64,000 nucleotides of DNA from VRUE01 sp036406595 (lineage in GTDB: Bacteria > Actinomycetota > Thermoleophilia > Solirubrobacterales > 70-9). The stretch covers positions 1 through 64,000 of the forward strand of contig DASXAR010000087.1 in assembly GCA_036406595.1 (NCBI GenBank), given 5' to 3'. Made by a program: the position numbers and the translations under genes. Under the pieces are notes generated by a model. It was not told the origin of the DNA. It did not search any database and saw nothing but the letters and a program-made list of their open reading frames with translations. Numbering within the stretch: position 1 is the stretch's first letter; the number at the start of each line of letters is the position of its first letter. Shown here piece after piece: positions 24,356 to 32,470 of this stretch.

Positions 24356-25630
24356 CTAGTTGAAGACCTTGCGCATCCGCGCCAGCTCGCGCAGGCTGCC
24401 GCGGGGGCGGATCCGGCGTTTGAGCATCGCCTTCAGCGGGCTGCCCTCGGGCCCGGTCGTCGCCAGCCAATCGGCCCAGCTGGTCTCGAAGGTGACGGTC
24501 GGATTGGGCGCCTCGCCAGGCTCCGCCCGGGTCGATCCGTTGTCGATCACCAGGTGCCACGGGTCGGCGTCGCTGAAGCGCCACTGGTAGACGAGCGGCT
24601 GGCCGTTGGCCGCAGAGGGGTCCGCCGAGCGGGCGACGACGTCGAAGAAGAGACGCTGCAGCTCCGGCGAGGATTCCGGCTCGCGGCCGTTCGGCTCGCC
24701 GACGATCCCGGCCATCAGCAGCTTCACCTGTCGCTCCGCGACCTCCTCCTCGGGCATGGTCGGGTCGAAGGGGAAGACGCCCGGCGGCATCTCCTCGGTC
24801 GGGAAGCCGATCGTCCGCCAGCGCTGGCGGATCAGCTTCAGGCCGAAGGCGAAGATTTCCTCCATCGAGAAGCCGTAGCACTCGGTGTAGGAGCGGTCCC
24901 AGTTGGGCGGGCGGAAGACGGCGACCCCGTAGGGAAGCGTTTCGCGGAGCAGCTCGACCACCGCCGCCTTGCACTCCTCCGACTCGGCGAGGAGTTCGGC
25001 CAGCACCTTGACGCCGAAGCCGATGTGGCGCTGCTCGTCGCGGGAGACGTTGGCCATCCCCGAGCTGAAGCCGGGCATCGTCTCTTCGGAGGCGAAGAAG
25101 TCCTCGATGAAGTGCTGGCCCGGCTGCGCGAGGCTGCCCTCGACGATCAGGTGGTAGAGGGTGATCGCCTGCGCGTACTTGGGAAGCGAGCGGTCCTTGC
25201 GCAGTTCCTCGGCCATCACGTCGAGCCGGTCGAAGACGCCCCGGTAGCCCCAGTTGAGCTGCGGCAGGGTGGAGGAGAGGGTCGCCTGCAGGGACTCGCC
25301 GCCGACCCCGATCACCTCTTTGAAGAAGCGATGGAAGAAGACCGAGTGGCGGACCTCGTCGACCTGTTGGGTGGCGAGGAAGTAGGCCTGCTCCTCGGTC
25401 GGCGCCGCGGTGATGTAGGGGGCGAGGGTGTCGGCGACGCGGTCCCCGCCGTAGAAGAACATCGAGTAGATCCACATCGCAGAGCGGCGCTGGAGATCGC
25501 TGAGAGCGTCCCAGCCCTCGCGGTCGGCCGAGAAATCGATGTCGTAGGCGCTCCAGTTCCCCTGCTCCCAGCGCCGGTAGAGGTCCTCGTAGGTGACGTT
25601 CTCCATCAGGCTCTGCGCTGCGACGCTCAT
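24356..25630 (-). CDS. R2-like ferritin-fold diiron protein fused to SCP2 sterol-carrier domain
   Basis: This 424-residue protein has two domains. Residues about 1-290 form a ribonucleotide-reductase-R2-like four-helix bundle with carboxylate/histidine ligands in QQVDEVRHSVFFHRFF, HLIVEGSLAQPGQHF and VSRDEQRHIGFG. Residues about 310-424 resemble an SCP2 domain (WHLVIDNGSTRAEPG, PNPTVTFETSWADWL), which binds acyl or sterol chains. Such a fusion suggests an oxygenase or desaturase whose lipid substrate is delivered by its own SCP2 domain. It lies downstream of the acyl-CoA ligase gene on the same strand. AAGGAGAG precedes the start. Confidence 0.78.
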   Translation of the reverse strand: MSVAAQSLMENVTYEDLYRRWEQGNWSAYDIDFSADREGWDALSDLQRRSAMWIYSMFFYGGDRVADTLAPYITAAPTEEQAYFLATQQVDEVRHSVFFHRFFKEVIGVGGESLQATLSSTLPQLNWGYRGVFDRLDVMAEELRKDRSLPKYAQAITLYHLIVEGSLAQPGQHFIEDFFASEETMPGFSSGMANVSRDEQRHIGFGVKVLAELLAESEECKAAVVELLRETLPYGVAVFRPPNWDRSYTECYGFSMEEIFAFGLKLIRQRWRTIGFPTEEMPPGVFPFDPTMPEEEVAERQVKLLMAGIVGEPNGREPESSPELQRLFFDVVARSADPSAANGQPLVYQWRFSDADPWHLVIDNGSTRAEPGEAPNPTVTFETSWADWLATTGPEGSPLKAMLKRRIRPRGSLRELARMRKVFN

Positions 25631-25693
25631 CTCTCTCCTTCTTGACAGGGCCGGTCGGGCCTCCGCGGCTGGGGTACCGGCAGGGTACCGCGT

Positions 25694-25723
25694 CCTGGCT
25701 ACTCAGCCAGGATCGGGCTGAGT
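25694..25723. promoter_or_regulatory. two overlapping, mutually exclusive inverted repeats upstream of the diiron gene
   Basis: CCTGGCT (25694-25700) pairs perfectly with AGCCAGG (25705-25711) over a 4-base loop. The overlapping ACTCAGCC (25701-25708) pairs perfectly with GGCTGAGT (25716-25723) over 7 bases. Both cannot form at once. The site lies in the 134-base gap between the leftward fadD-like gene and the leftward diiron gene, so it may be a terminator/antiterminator pair or an operator. Confidence 0.5.
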
Positions 25724-25764
25724 GACGTCGATCACACTTAACCCTTCGATGTATAGGCGCGCGG

Positions 25765-27267
25765 TCAGGCCTCGACCGAGGCGGGCTTCTCGATCTCGCG
25801 CTTGAGGATCTTCCCGGTCGGCCCCTTCGGCAGGTCGTCGAGGAACCAGACGACGCGCGGGTACTTGTAGGCGGCGATCCGCTCCTTGACGTGAGCGCTG
25901 ACCTCATCCGGGGTCATCTCCTCGCCCTCGCAGAGGACGACGGCGGCGCCAATCTCCTCGCCCCACTCGTCGTGGGGGATGCCGACCACGGCGGCTTCGC
26001 GGATCTTCGGGTGCTCGTACAGGACCTCCTCTACCTCGCGCGGGTAGACGTTGTAGCCGCCGCGGATGATCAGGTCCTTCTTGCGATCGACGATGTAGAA
26101 GTAGCCGTCCTCGTCGGTGCGGGCCATGTCGCCGCTGTGAAACCAGCCGCCGCGCATCGCATCGGCGGTCGCCTCGGGGTTCTGCCAGTAGCCCTTCATG
26201 ATGTTGTGGCCGCGGATCACGACCTCGCCGACCTCGCCCTGCTCGACCGGGTTATCGTCCTCGTCGACGATCTGCATCTCGACCCCCTCGATCGGGGTCC
26301 CGATCGAACCCGCCTTGCGCTCCCGGTCCGGGTGGTTGGAGCAGGCGACCGGTGAGGTCTCCGAGAGGCCGTAGCCCTCGAGCACCACGGCGCCGAACGC
26401 CTCCTCGAAGCCGCGCAGGACCTCGACCGGCATCGAGGCGCCGCCGGTGATGCAATTGCGAAGGGTCGAGGTGTCGAAGCTCTCGCGCTCGGGGTGATGT
26501 AGAAGCGCCCCGTACATCGTCGGCACGCCGTAGAAGTGGGTGACCCCGTCGCGCGCGATCGTCGCCAGCGCCTCCCCGGGGTCGAATTTCGGCACCAGTG
26601 TGAGGCAGGCGCCGACCCTGAGCGAGGCGTTCATCGCCACCGTCTGCCCGAACGAGTGAAAGAGCGGCAGCGCGCCGAGCACGACATCGCCGGTGCCGAT
26701 CTCGCAGGTCGTCCGCGAGGAGACCTCCGCGTTGCGGGAGAGGTTCGCATGGGTCAGCTCGGCGCCCTTCGGCTTGCCGGTCGTGCCGGAGGTGTAGAGG
26801 ATCACGGCGGTGTCGTCGTCGGCCGTCTCGGCGAGCTCGGGGGCGGGGTCGTGCTCTTCAAGCGCCCTGCCGAACTCGGCCGGCTCGACCTCGATCAGCT
26901 CCGCGCCGGCATCGTCGGCTCCCGCGCGGGCCTCCTCGGCGAAGCCGTGCCAGGCGAGGAGGAGACCGGCGCCCGAGTCCTCGAGGTAGAAGGCGATCTC
27001 GCGGCGCTTCAGGAGCACGTTCATCGGGACCACGACGCCACCGGCCCGTAGGACCCCGTAGTAGGAGATCGGGAACTCGAGCACGTTGGGAAGCATCACG
27101 CCGACGCGGTCGCCGCGCTTCAACCCCCTGGACTTCTTCAGCAGCGTTGCGAGGCGGGCGCTGCGCTCGTCGAGCTCGGCGTAGGTGAGCGCGCTCTCGC
27201 CGAGGCGGATCGCGGCCTGGTTGGGCACCCGGCCGGCGGTGTCGGTGAGTGTCGAGGCCAGATTCAT
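25765..27267 (-). CDS. fadD: long-chain acyl-CoA ligase (AMP-binding)
   Basis: This is a 500-residue adenylate-forming enzyme that activates carboxylic acids to CoA thioesters. Motifs are the P-loop-like ILYTSGTTGKPKGAELTH, GYGLSETSPVACSN, GWFHSGDMARTDEDGYFYIV, DRKKDLIIRGGYNVYPREVE and the C-terminal catalytic lysine in GPTGKILKREI. It is close to the FadD/fatty-acyl-CoA synthetase group; exact chain length is not predictable. The downstream diiron-SCP2 protein may use the same lipid substrates. Confidence 0.9.
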   Translation of the reverse strand: MNLASTLTDTAGRVPNQAAIRLGESALTYAELDERSARLATLLKKSRGLKRGDRVGVMLPNVLEFPISYYGVLRAGGVVVPMNVLLKRREIAFYLEDSGAGLLLAWHGFAEEARAGADDAGAELIEVEPAEFGRALEEHDPAPELAETADDDTAVILYTSGTTGKPKGAELTHANLSRNAEVSSRTTCEIGTGDVVLGALPLFHSFGQTVAMNASLRVGACLTLVPKFDPGEALATIARDGVTHFYGVPTMYGALLHHPERESFDTSTLRNCITGGASMPVEVLRGFEEAFGAVVLEGYGLSETSPVACSNHPDRERKAGSIGTPIEGVEMQIVDEDDNPVEQGEVGEVVIRGHNIMKGYWQNPEATADAMRGGWFHSGDMARTDEDGYFYIVDRKKDLIIRGGYNVYPREVEEVLYEHPKIREAAVVGIPHDEWGEEIGAAVVLCEGEEMTPDEVSAHVKERIAAYKYPRVVWFLDDLPKGPTGKILKREIEKPASVEA

Positions 27268-27300
27268 GCCGGGCGAGCATAGCCGCTAGGGTCGGGCCCG

Positions 27301-27666
27301 ATGGCGGATCTCGGGCCCCCCAGCTCCTACCTCACGCTCGCCAAGGGCGCCTCTGTCTACTCGAGCGATGGGGAGCGCCTCGGAGAGGTTGAGCACGTCC
27401 TCGCGGACCCCGAGATCGACGTCTTCGACGGCTTCGTGATCGACACCAGCATCCTTCCCGGCGGCCGGCGCTTCGTCGATGCCTCTCAGGTCGACGAGGT
27501 GTACGAGCGCGGCGTCGTCCTCAACCTGGACGCCGCGGCGGCAGAGCGGCTCCCGAAGCCGAGCGAGAACCCGGCCGCCCTCGAGGCAGGCCCCGACGAC
27601 ATGGGGCCCGAGGGCCTCGACGACAAGCTTCGCCGCGCCTGGGACCTGATCTCCGGCAAGGGCTAG
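27301..27666 (+). CDS. PRC-barrel domain protein
   Basis: This 121-residue protein has an N-terminal PRC-barrel-like beta domain (ASVYSSDGERLGEVEHVLAD, FDGFVIDTSILPGGRRFVDA) and a hydrophilic C-terminal tail. PRC barrels occur in RimM and photosynthetic reaction-centre subunits and as stand-alone proteins of unknown role in actinobacteria. It starts 33 bases from the divergent acyl-CoA ligase gene. No partner is apparent. Confidence 0.65.
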   Translation: MADLGPPSSYLTLAKGASVYSSDGERLGEVEHVLADPEIDVFDGFVIDTSILPGGRRFVDASQVDEVYERGVVLNLDAAAAERLPKPSENPAALEAGPDDMGPEGLDDKLRRAWDLISGKG

Positions 27667-27950
27667 GCGGCCCGCCCACACACGTTGTGGGCGCCTGAAG
27701 GGCAATCGCCGAGACCCAACCTCCCTCCTTCCCGCTGTTCCTTTCGCGTCCCCAGGGCGGATAAGGAACAGCTGCAGCGGGTGGCGGGCCGGTGATGGGT
27801 GCGGCGTCATCCGTGTGCGTGGTCCACCCGGTTCGCTGGGGGACCGGCCGCCGATCAGCCGCGTTCACGACGTTCGCGGGTAGATCGGGGCAGGCGCTTT
27901 CTCCCCACGCCCTCCCGTTAGTCGCCCGACCGCTCGGGTAGCGGAGGAAC
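27667..27950. other. 284-bp gene-free region with many complementary segments
   Basis: No convincing gene is present. Perfect hairpins are CGCCCACA/TGTGGGCG (27673-27680 with 27686-27693), directly after the PRC-barrel stop, and GCTGTTCCTT/AAGGAACAGC (27734-27743 with 27763-27772). Long-range pairing is possible between 27668-27676 and 27783-27791, and between 27783-27793 and 27843-27852 (one bulge); these share bases and exclude each other. Two alternative 5-bp hairpins (27925-27938 and 27930-27944) abut the ribosome-binding site of the next gene. Known RNase P, tmRNA and SRP RNA signatures were not found. The region may be an untranslated regulatory RNA or leader. Confidence 0.45.
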
Positions 27951-28301
27951 ATGTCCACTGCGGAGACGCTGCTTGCGATCGAGAACGAGCTGGCCGCCGG
28001 CGACGGCGCCGCTTACCGGCGACACCTGCGCGACGACGCCGTGGTGATCGTCCCGGGCGAGGTGCTCGACCGCGACTCCACGACGGCTGCGATGGACGCC
28101 TCCCCCGGCTGGGACGAGTTCGCGCTCGAAGACGAGACGGTGGTCCCGCTCGGCGAGGACTCAGCCCTGCTCAGCTATCGCTTCAGCGGCAGGCGCGGCG
28201 ACCTCGACTACGCGGCGATCCTCTCAAGCGCCTACGTGATGACGGACGAGGGCGAGTGGAAGCTGGCCTTCCACCAGCAGACGCCGATCGAGCGGGATTG
28301 A
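27951..28301 (+). CDS. NTF2-like / DUF4440 family protein
   Basis: This is a 116-residue protein with the NTF2-like pattern: an N-terminal helix (TAETLLAIENELAAGDGAAY), VVIVPGEVLDRDS, then strands LLSYRFSGRRG and a C-terminal GEWKLAFHQQTPI, close to DUF4440. Members are enzymes or binding proteins of mostly unknown function. GGAGGAAC just before ATG 27951 is a good ribosome-binding site. It follows a 284-base region with extensive base-pairing potential. It converges on glyQS. Confidence 0.7.
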   Translation: MSTAETLLAIENELAAGDGAAYRRHLRDDAVVIVPGEVLDRDSTTAAMDASPGWDEFALEDETVVPLGEDSALLSYRFSGRRGDLDYAAILSSAYVMTDEGEWKLAFHQQTPIERD

Positions 28302-28305
28302 GCGC

Positions 28306-29697
28306 TCAGCCGAGCTTCGGGCTGCGCCATGGCTGCGCGAGGCGCGAGGCCAGCTCGTCCGCGAGGCCGGCAATCGGGACCCGGGCCTGCTCGAGCGAGT
28401 CGCGGTCACGCAGGGTGACCGTGTCGTCCTCCATGGTCTGGCCGTCGACGGTGACGCCCCAGGGGGTGCCGATCTCGTCCTGCCGCCGGTAGCGCTTGCC
28501 GATCGAGCCCCCCTCGTCGAACTCGGCCGGGATGCGAGACCGCAGCTGCTCGAAGACCTCACGCGCCTTCTCCGGCATCCCCTCCTTGGAGACCAGGGGG
28601 AGGACCGCGACCTTGACCGGGGCGAGGCGGGGGTGGAGGCGAAGCACGGTTCGCTTCCGTCCCTCCACCTCCTCGACGTCGTAGGAATCGACCAGGAATG
28701 CGAGCGCGGCGCGGTCGGCGCCCGCCGCCGGCTCGATCACGTAGGGGACGTAGCGCTCCTTCGTGCCCTGGTCGAAGTACTCGAGCTTCTCGCCGCTGAA
28801 CTTGGCGTGCTGGGTGAGGTCGAAGTCGCCGCGGTTGGCGATCCCCTCCAGCTCAGACCAGCCGATCGGGAACAGGTACTCGATGTCGCTGGTGGCGGAC
28901 GAGTAGTGCGAGAGCTCCTCGGGGCCGTGGGGGCGGACGCGGAGGAAGTCGGGGCGGATGCCGAGCTCGGTGTACCAGCGCTCTCGCTCCTCGATCCAGG
29001 TCCGGTGCCACTTCTCGGCATCGGCCGGCGGCACGAAGTACTCCATCTCCATCTGCTCGAACTCCCGCGTGCGGAAGATGAAGTTGCCCGGGGTGATCTC
29101 GTTGCGGAACGACTTGCCGATCTGGGCGATCCCGAAGGGCGGCTTCTTGCGGGCGAAGCCGAGCACGTTCTTGAAATTGATGAAAATCCCCTGAGCGGTC
29201 TCGGGCCGCAGGTAGACCTCCGAGCCCTCCCCGGCGACCGGGCCGATGTGGGTCTCGAACATCAGGTTGAACTGGCGCGGCTCGGAGAGCTCGCCACCGC
29301 ATTCGGGGCAGCGCAGCTCCGCGTTCGGATCACCCCCCGCCCTTTCGACGTCCTCGCGCAGATGGTCCTCCCGCCAGCGCTTCTTGCACTTGCCGAGGCA
29401 CTGGACCAGCGGGTCGGTGAAGCCCTCGAGGTGCCCCGACGCCTCCCAGACGCGGGGGTGCTGGAGGATCGCCGAGTCGAGCGCGACGATGTCGTCGCGC
29501 TTCTGCAGCATGGCGCGCCACCACTCGGCTTTGACGTTGTTCTTGAGGAGGACGCCGTAGTGGCCGTAGTCGTAGGTCGAGCCAAGCCCGCCGTAGATCT
29601 CCGAGGACGGGAAGACGAAGCCGCGCCGTTTGCAGAGCGCGACGATCTCCTCCATCGTCACCTCGGTCGCCTCCGTTCTCTCCTCGGCCGTCGCCAC
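28306..29697 (-). CDS. glyS: glycyl-tRNA synthetase (single-chain type)
   Basis: The 463-residue class II synthetase charges tRNA-Gly. It is the homodimeric eukaryote/archaea-like form used by actinobacteria. Motifs include GFVFPSSEIYGGLGSTYDYG, RPETAQGIFINFKNVL, GIAQIGKSFRNEITPG (motif 2) and the C-terminal anticodon domain beginning near HPRLAPVKVAVLPLV. The start is uncertain: GTG 29697, ATG 29655 (with GAGGTG just upstream) and ATG 29730 are all in frame; conserved sequence begins with EEIVALCKRRGF. It is divergent from the FmdB-like gene. Confidence 0.93.
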   Translation of the reverse strand: MATAEERTEATEVTMEEIVALCKRRGFVFPSSEIYGGLGSTYDYGHYGVLLKNNVKAEWWRAMLQKRDDIVALDSAILQHPRVWEASGHLEGFTDPLVQCLGKCKKRWREDHLREDVERAGGDPNAELRCPECGGELSEPRQFNLMFETHIGPVAGEGSEVYLRPETAQGIFINFKNVLGFARKKPPFGIAQIGKSFRNEITPGNFIFRTREFEQMEMEYFVPPADAEKWHRTWIEERERWYTELGIRPDFLRVRPHGPEELSHYSSATSDIEYLFPIGWSELEGIANRGDFDLTQHAKFSGEKLEYFDQGTKERYVPYVIEPAAGADRAALAFLVDSYDVEEVEGRKRTVLRLHPRLAPVKVAVLPLVSKEGMPEKAREVFEQLRSRIPAEFDEGGSIGKRYRRQDEIGTPWGVTVDGQTMEDDTVTLRDRDSLEQARVPIAGLADELASRLAQPWRSPKLG

Positions 29698-29734
29698 GGT
29701 GGAACCGTAGCGGCTGCGATAATCCCGCACCCCA

Positions 29735-30061
29735 ATGCCAATCTACGAGTACAAATGCGCCAACGGCCACGTCTTCGACGTGATCCAGCGGATCACCGAC
29801 GAGCCGCTCACCGAGTGCCAGGAGTGCGGCGCGCCGGCCGAGCGCGTCCTTCACCCGGTCGCGGTCCATTTCAAGGGGAGCGGCTTCTACAACACCGACT
29901 ACGGCAAACGGAAGGGCGGCGCCGCCGGAGCGGACGGCGCGAAGGAGTCGGATGGGTCCAAGCAGTCGACCGAGTCCAAGGGCTCGAACGGGTCGGGGTC
30001 GGGCAATTCCTCCGACTCGAAGTCGGCCGACTCCAAGGCGACGAGCACCGCCGGCGACTGA
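29735..30061 (+). CDS. FmdB-type zinc ribbon protein
   Basis: This 108-residue protein has an N-terminal putative zinc ribbon of the FmdB/CxxC_CxxC_SSSS family: MPIYEYKCANGHVFDVIQ with a later CQECGAPAERVLHPV. Residues 55-108 form a Ser/Lys/Gly/Asp low-complexity tail. The family is widespread and small, and its function is undetermined; FmdB was named from a methylotroph amidase operon. It is divergent from glyS and ends directly against the convergent LCP gene. Confidence 0.85.
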   Translation: MPIYEYKCANGHVFDVIQRITDEPLTECQECGAPAERVLHPVAVHFKGSGFYNTDYGKRKGGAAGADGAKESDGSKQSTESKGSNGSGSGNSSDSKSADSKATSTAGD

Positions 30062-31294
30062 CTATTCGCCCAGCAGCTTCTTGACGGCGCGGCGGCGCTC
30101 GGAGTCGGGCACTTCGATGCTCCCTCCCGGTCCGGGCGGGCAGTCGGCGTTCGCCCCGCCGCAGAGCACGTCGGCCTTGCTGTCGCCGCCGATCGCCGCC
30201 GCCAGGATCAGCTGCGGCATCGTGAAGAAGCCCATGTCGCTGACGAAGGCCTTCGGCGCGTCCCAGCCGATGATCGGCCCCTTGATGAAGTTGTAGGGGA
30301 TGCGGAGCGGGTCGGTGAGGCGATCCTTGATGCCGCTGATGACCGCCTGCTGGGCCTTCTCCCGCTGGATGTCTTCGTAGCCGAGCGAGTAGGCGCTGGG
30401 GCCCGGGCCGGGGCAGGGGCTCGGCTCACGGATCCGCGAGTAGATCAGCGCCTTTTCGCCGTCGAGGGTGTTCTCGCCCTTCCCGAGCCGCAGGGTGAAT
30501 CCTCCCTGGCCGCCGCCGGCGCCGCCGGAGATGTCGGCGCAGATCTTGTGCGGGACATCCACCTTGACGCCCCCGACCGCGTCGATCAAGTCTTCGAAGC
30601 CGGTGAAGTCGACGATCGCCACGTGGTCGATTTCGACTTCGAGGAAGTTTTCGATCGCTTCGATCTGCGCCTTCGCCCCGCCGTACGCGAAGGCGCCATT
30701 GATCTTCTGCGGGCCATGCCCGGGTATTTCGGCGTAGCTGTCGCGCGGGATCGAGAGTTTCCGGAAGGCGCCGCCGCCGGCGCGGATCAGCATCAGCGTG
30801 TCGGCCCTGAACTGGCCGACCGAGCAGCCGTCGTGCGGGGCGTCGCCGTGAGCCTGCTGGTCGAAGCACTTCTGGGAGGGCGCCGCGCCCGGCTCCTTGG
30901 TGTCAGGGGGGCGGGCGTCGGTGCCGAGGACGAGGATCGTCTGCGCCGAGGGCAGGAGGAACGGGTTGCCGTGTAGCGCCGACTTGGCTTCTCCGGAAAG
31001 CTTGAACGACTGAAGCTGGGCCGAGACCGCGAAGGCCAGGAAGCTGAGGAGGATCCAGCCAAGGGCCGCGAGGCCGACCCATTTGAGGAGCCGGCGGACC
31101 CACGGGCGCGGCGGGCGCGGTCCCCGCTTGACCCGTTCCCGGCCGGGAAGCCCCGGCAGTCTGGGGCGCCCGGGCGCGCGCTCTCTGAGCCCGGAGAGGT
31201 CTGGCTTTCGGAGTCGCGAAATCAGGCCCCGCCGGGACCTGTAGACCTTGTAGTCGGGCGGCCCGGAGGGCTGCTGCTCACCGTCGTTTGCCAT
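30062..31294 (-). CDS. LytR-CpsA-Psr (LCP) family cell-wall glycopolymer ligase
   Basis: This 410-residue protein has a cytoplasmic basic Pro/Arg-rich N-terminus, one membrane helix (about residues 70-92, LLKWVGLAALGWILLSFLAF) and an external LCP domain. LCP enzymes transfer lipid-linked glycopolymers to peptidoglycan. Catalytic and pyrophosphate-binding segments are visible: ILVLGTDARPPD, FRADTLMLIRAGG, SIPRDSYAEIPGHGPQKING and ALIYSRIREPSP. A Cys pair (CFDQQAHGDAPHDGC) in the loop after the first motif may form a disulfide. It is divergent from the ROK kinase gene. Confidence 0.88.
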   Translation of the reverse strand: MANDGEQQPSGPPDYKVYRSRRGLISRLRKPDLSGLRERAPGRPRLPGLPGRERVKRGPRPPRPWVRRLLKWVGLAALGWILLSFLAFAVSAQLQSFKLSGEAKSALHGNPFLLPSAQTILVLGTDARPPDTKEPGAAPSQKCFDQQAHGDAPHDGCSVGQFRADTLMLIRAGGGAFRKLSIPRDSYAEIPGHGPQKINGAFAYGGAKAQIEAIENFLEVEIDHVAIVDFTGFEDLIDAVGGVKVDVPHKICADISGGAGGGQGGFTLRLGKGENTLDGEKALIYSRIREPSPCPGPGPSAYSLGYEDIQREKAQQAVISGIKDRLTDPLRIPYNFIKGPIIGWDAPKAFVSDMGFFTMPQLILAAAIGGDSKADVLCGGANADCPPGPGGSIEVPDSERRRAVKKLLGE

Positions 31295-31374
31295 GAAAGA
31301 CTTGGGGAGTCTCTCCGAAAATCCTCAAGCGCGCCTGACGGCGGCGGACACTGCGCGGTGCGGCGTCCTCGGTC

Positions 31375-31399
31375 GACCTAATAGCGCTGCGATTAGGTC
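31375..31399. promoter_or_regulatory. inverted repeat between LCP and ROK kinase genes
   Basis: GACCTAAT (31375-31382) and ATTAGGTC (31392-31399) are perfect complementary arms separated by 9 bases that include the palindrome AGCGCT. It lies in the 213-base divergent gap, which is relatively AT-rich and also has ATGCCGAT repeated at 31446 and 31477. Operator for an unknown regulator is the simplest reading. Confidence 0.45.
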
Positions 31400-31507
31400 T
31401 CCCTACGTCCTTTCCCAGCTTGGTCCGGCGGCGCGTCAGACGCACATGCCGATTTTCAGAAAGACTCTAGAAATCATGCCGATGGACACGGTCGCGCGTA
31501 AGCCAGG

Positions 31508-32470
31508 ATGAATTCGAGCAAAGCCATAGGCGTCGATCTGGGTGGGACGAAGATGCTCGTCGGGGTGCTCGAGGACGGCCACCAGGTCGCCTGGGAGAGC
31601 CGAGAGAAATCGACCGGCCAGGACGAGGACGCACTCGTGGACCTGCTCGTGCGCGAGGTCTCAGAGGCGGTCGAGGCGTGTCCGGGCGTGGGCACGCTGG
31701 GCCTGGGGATCCCGGCGACGATCGAGCACGACAGGGGGATAGCGGTCTCCGCCGTCAACCTGCCGATCGAGAACCTGCCGATCCGCGACCTTGCGATGGA
31801 GCGGACGGGGCTTCCGACCTACGTCGACAACGACGCCAACGTGGCCGCGCTGGCGGAGCATCTGTACGGGGCCGCCCGGGGCGCGGAAGACGTCGTCATG
31901 CTGACGATCGGAACCGGAATCGGCGGCGGCCTGGTTCTCGGCGGCGAGCTCTACCGGGGCTCGACCGGGGCCGGCGCGGAGCTGGGCCACGTCGTGATCG
32001 AGACGGACGGGCCGCGCTGCCAGGGCAACTGCCCGGGCCGAGGCTGCGTCGAGACCCTTGCGTCGGGTACCGCGCTCGGCCGCGAGGGGCGGGAGGCGGC
32101 GGAGCGCAATCCCGACTCGACGCTCGGCAGGATGGCTGCCGACGGCGTGCAGATCGACGGGAAGGCGGTCACAGAGGCGGCGCTCGGTGGCGACCGGGTC
32201 GCCGTCGACGTCTTCGAGAAGATCGGCTCGAGGCTCGGCGTCGCCCTGACCAGCTTCGCCAACATCTTCCAGCCCGAGGTGATCGTGATCGGCGGCGGCG
32301 TGATCGCCGCGGGCGACCTGCTGCTCGAGCCGGCACGCCGGGTCGTGCAGGAGCGGGCTCTGCGGCCGATGAACGCCACTCCGATCGTCGCCGCCGAGCT
32401 CGGCCAGGACGCGGGGATGATCGGCGCCGCAGCGATGGCCCGCATCGAACTGGAGAGGGCTCGGAAGTAG
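31508..32470 (+). CDS. glk: ROK family sugar kinase (glucokinase)
   Basis: This is a 320-residue kinase of the ROK family, probably phosphorylating glucose to glucose-6-phosphate with ATP. It has phosphate-1 motif GVDLGGTKMLVGVLEDG, the catalytic Asp region TYVDNDANVAALAEH, phosphate-2 motif IGTGIGGGLVLGG, GAGAELGHVVIE, and a zinc-binding cysteine cluster in variant form (PRCQGNCPGRGCVETLASG). There is no N-terminal helix-turn-helix, so it is an enzyme rather than a repressor. It begins an apparent glk-rsmI-metG run; rsmI starts immediately after its stop. Confidence 0.9.
   Translation: MNSSKAIGVDLGGTKMLVGVLEDGHQVAWESREKSTGQDEDALVDLLVREVSEAVEACPGVGTLGLGIPATIEHDRGIAVSAVNLPIENLPIRDLAMERTGLPTYVDNDANVAALAEHLYGAARGAEDVVMLTIGTGIGGGLVLGGELYRGSTGAGAELGHVVIETDGPRCQGNCPGRGCVETLASGTALGREGREAAERNPDSTLGRMAADGVQIDGKAVTEAALGGDRVAVDVFEKIGSRLGVALTSFANIFQPEVIVIGGGVIAAGDLLLEPARRVVQERALRPMNATPIVAAELGQDAGMIGAAAMARIELERARK

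Noticed and set aside
27667..27950. RNase P RNA, tmRNA or SRP RNA in the 284-bp gap
   Set aside because: None of the conserved sequences of these RNAs was found on either strand, although the gap has strong pairing potential.
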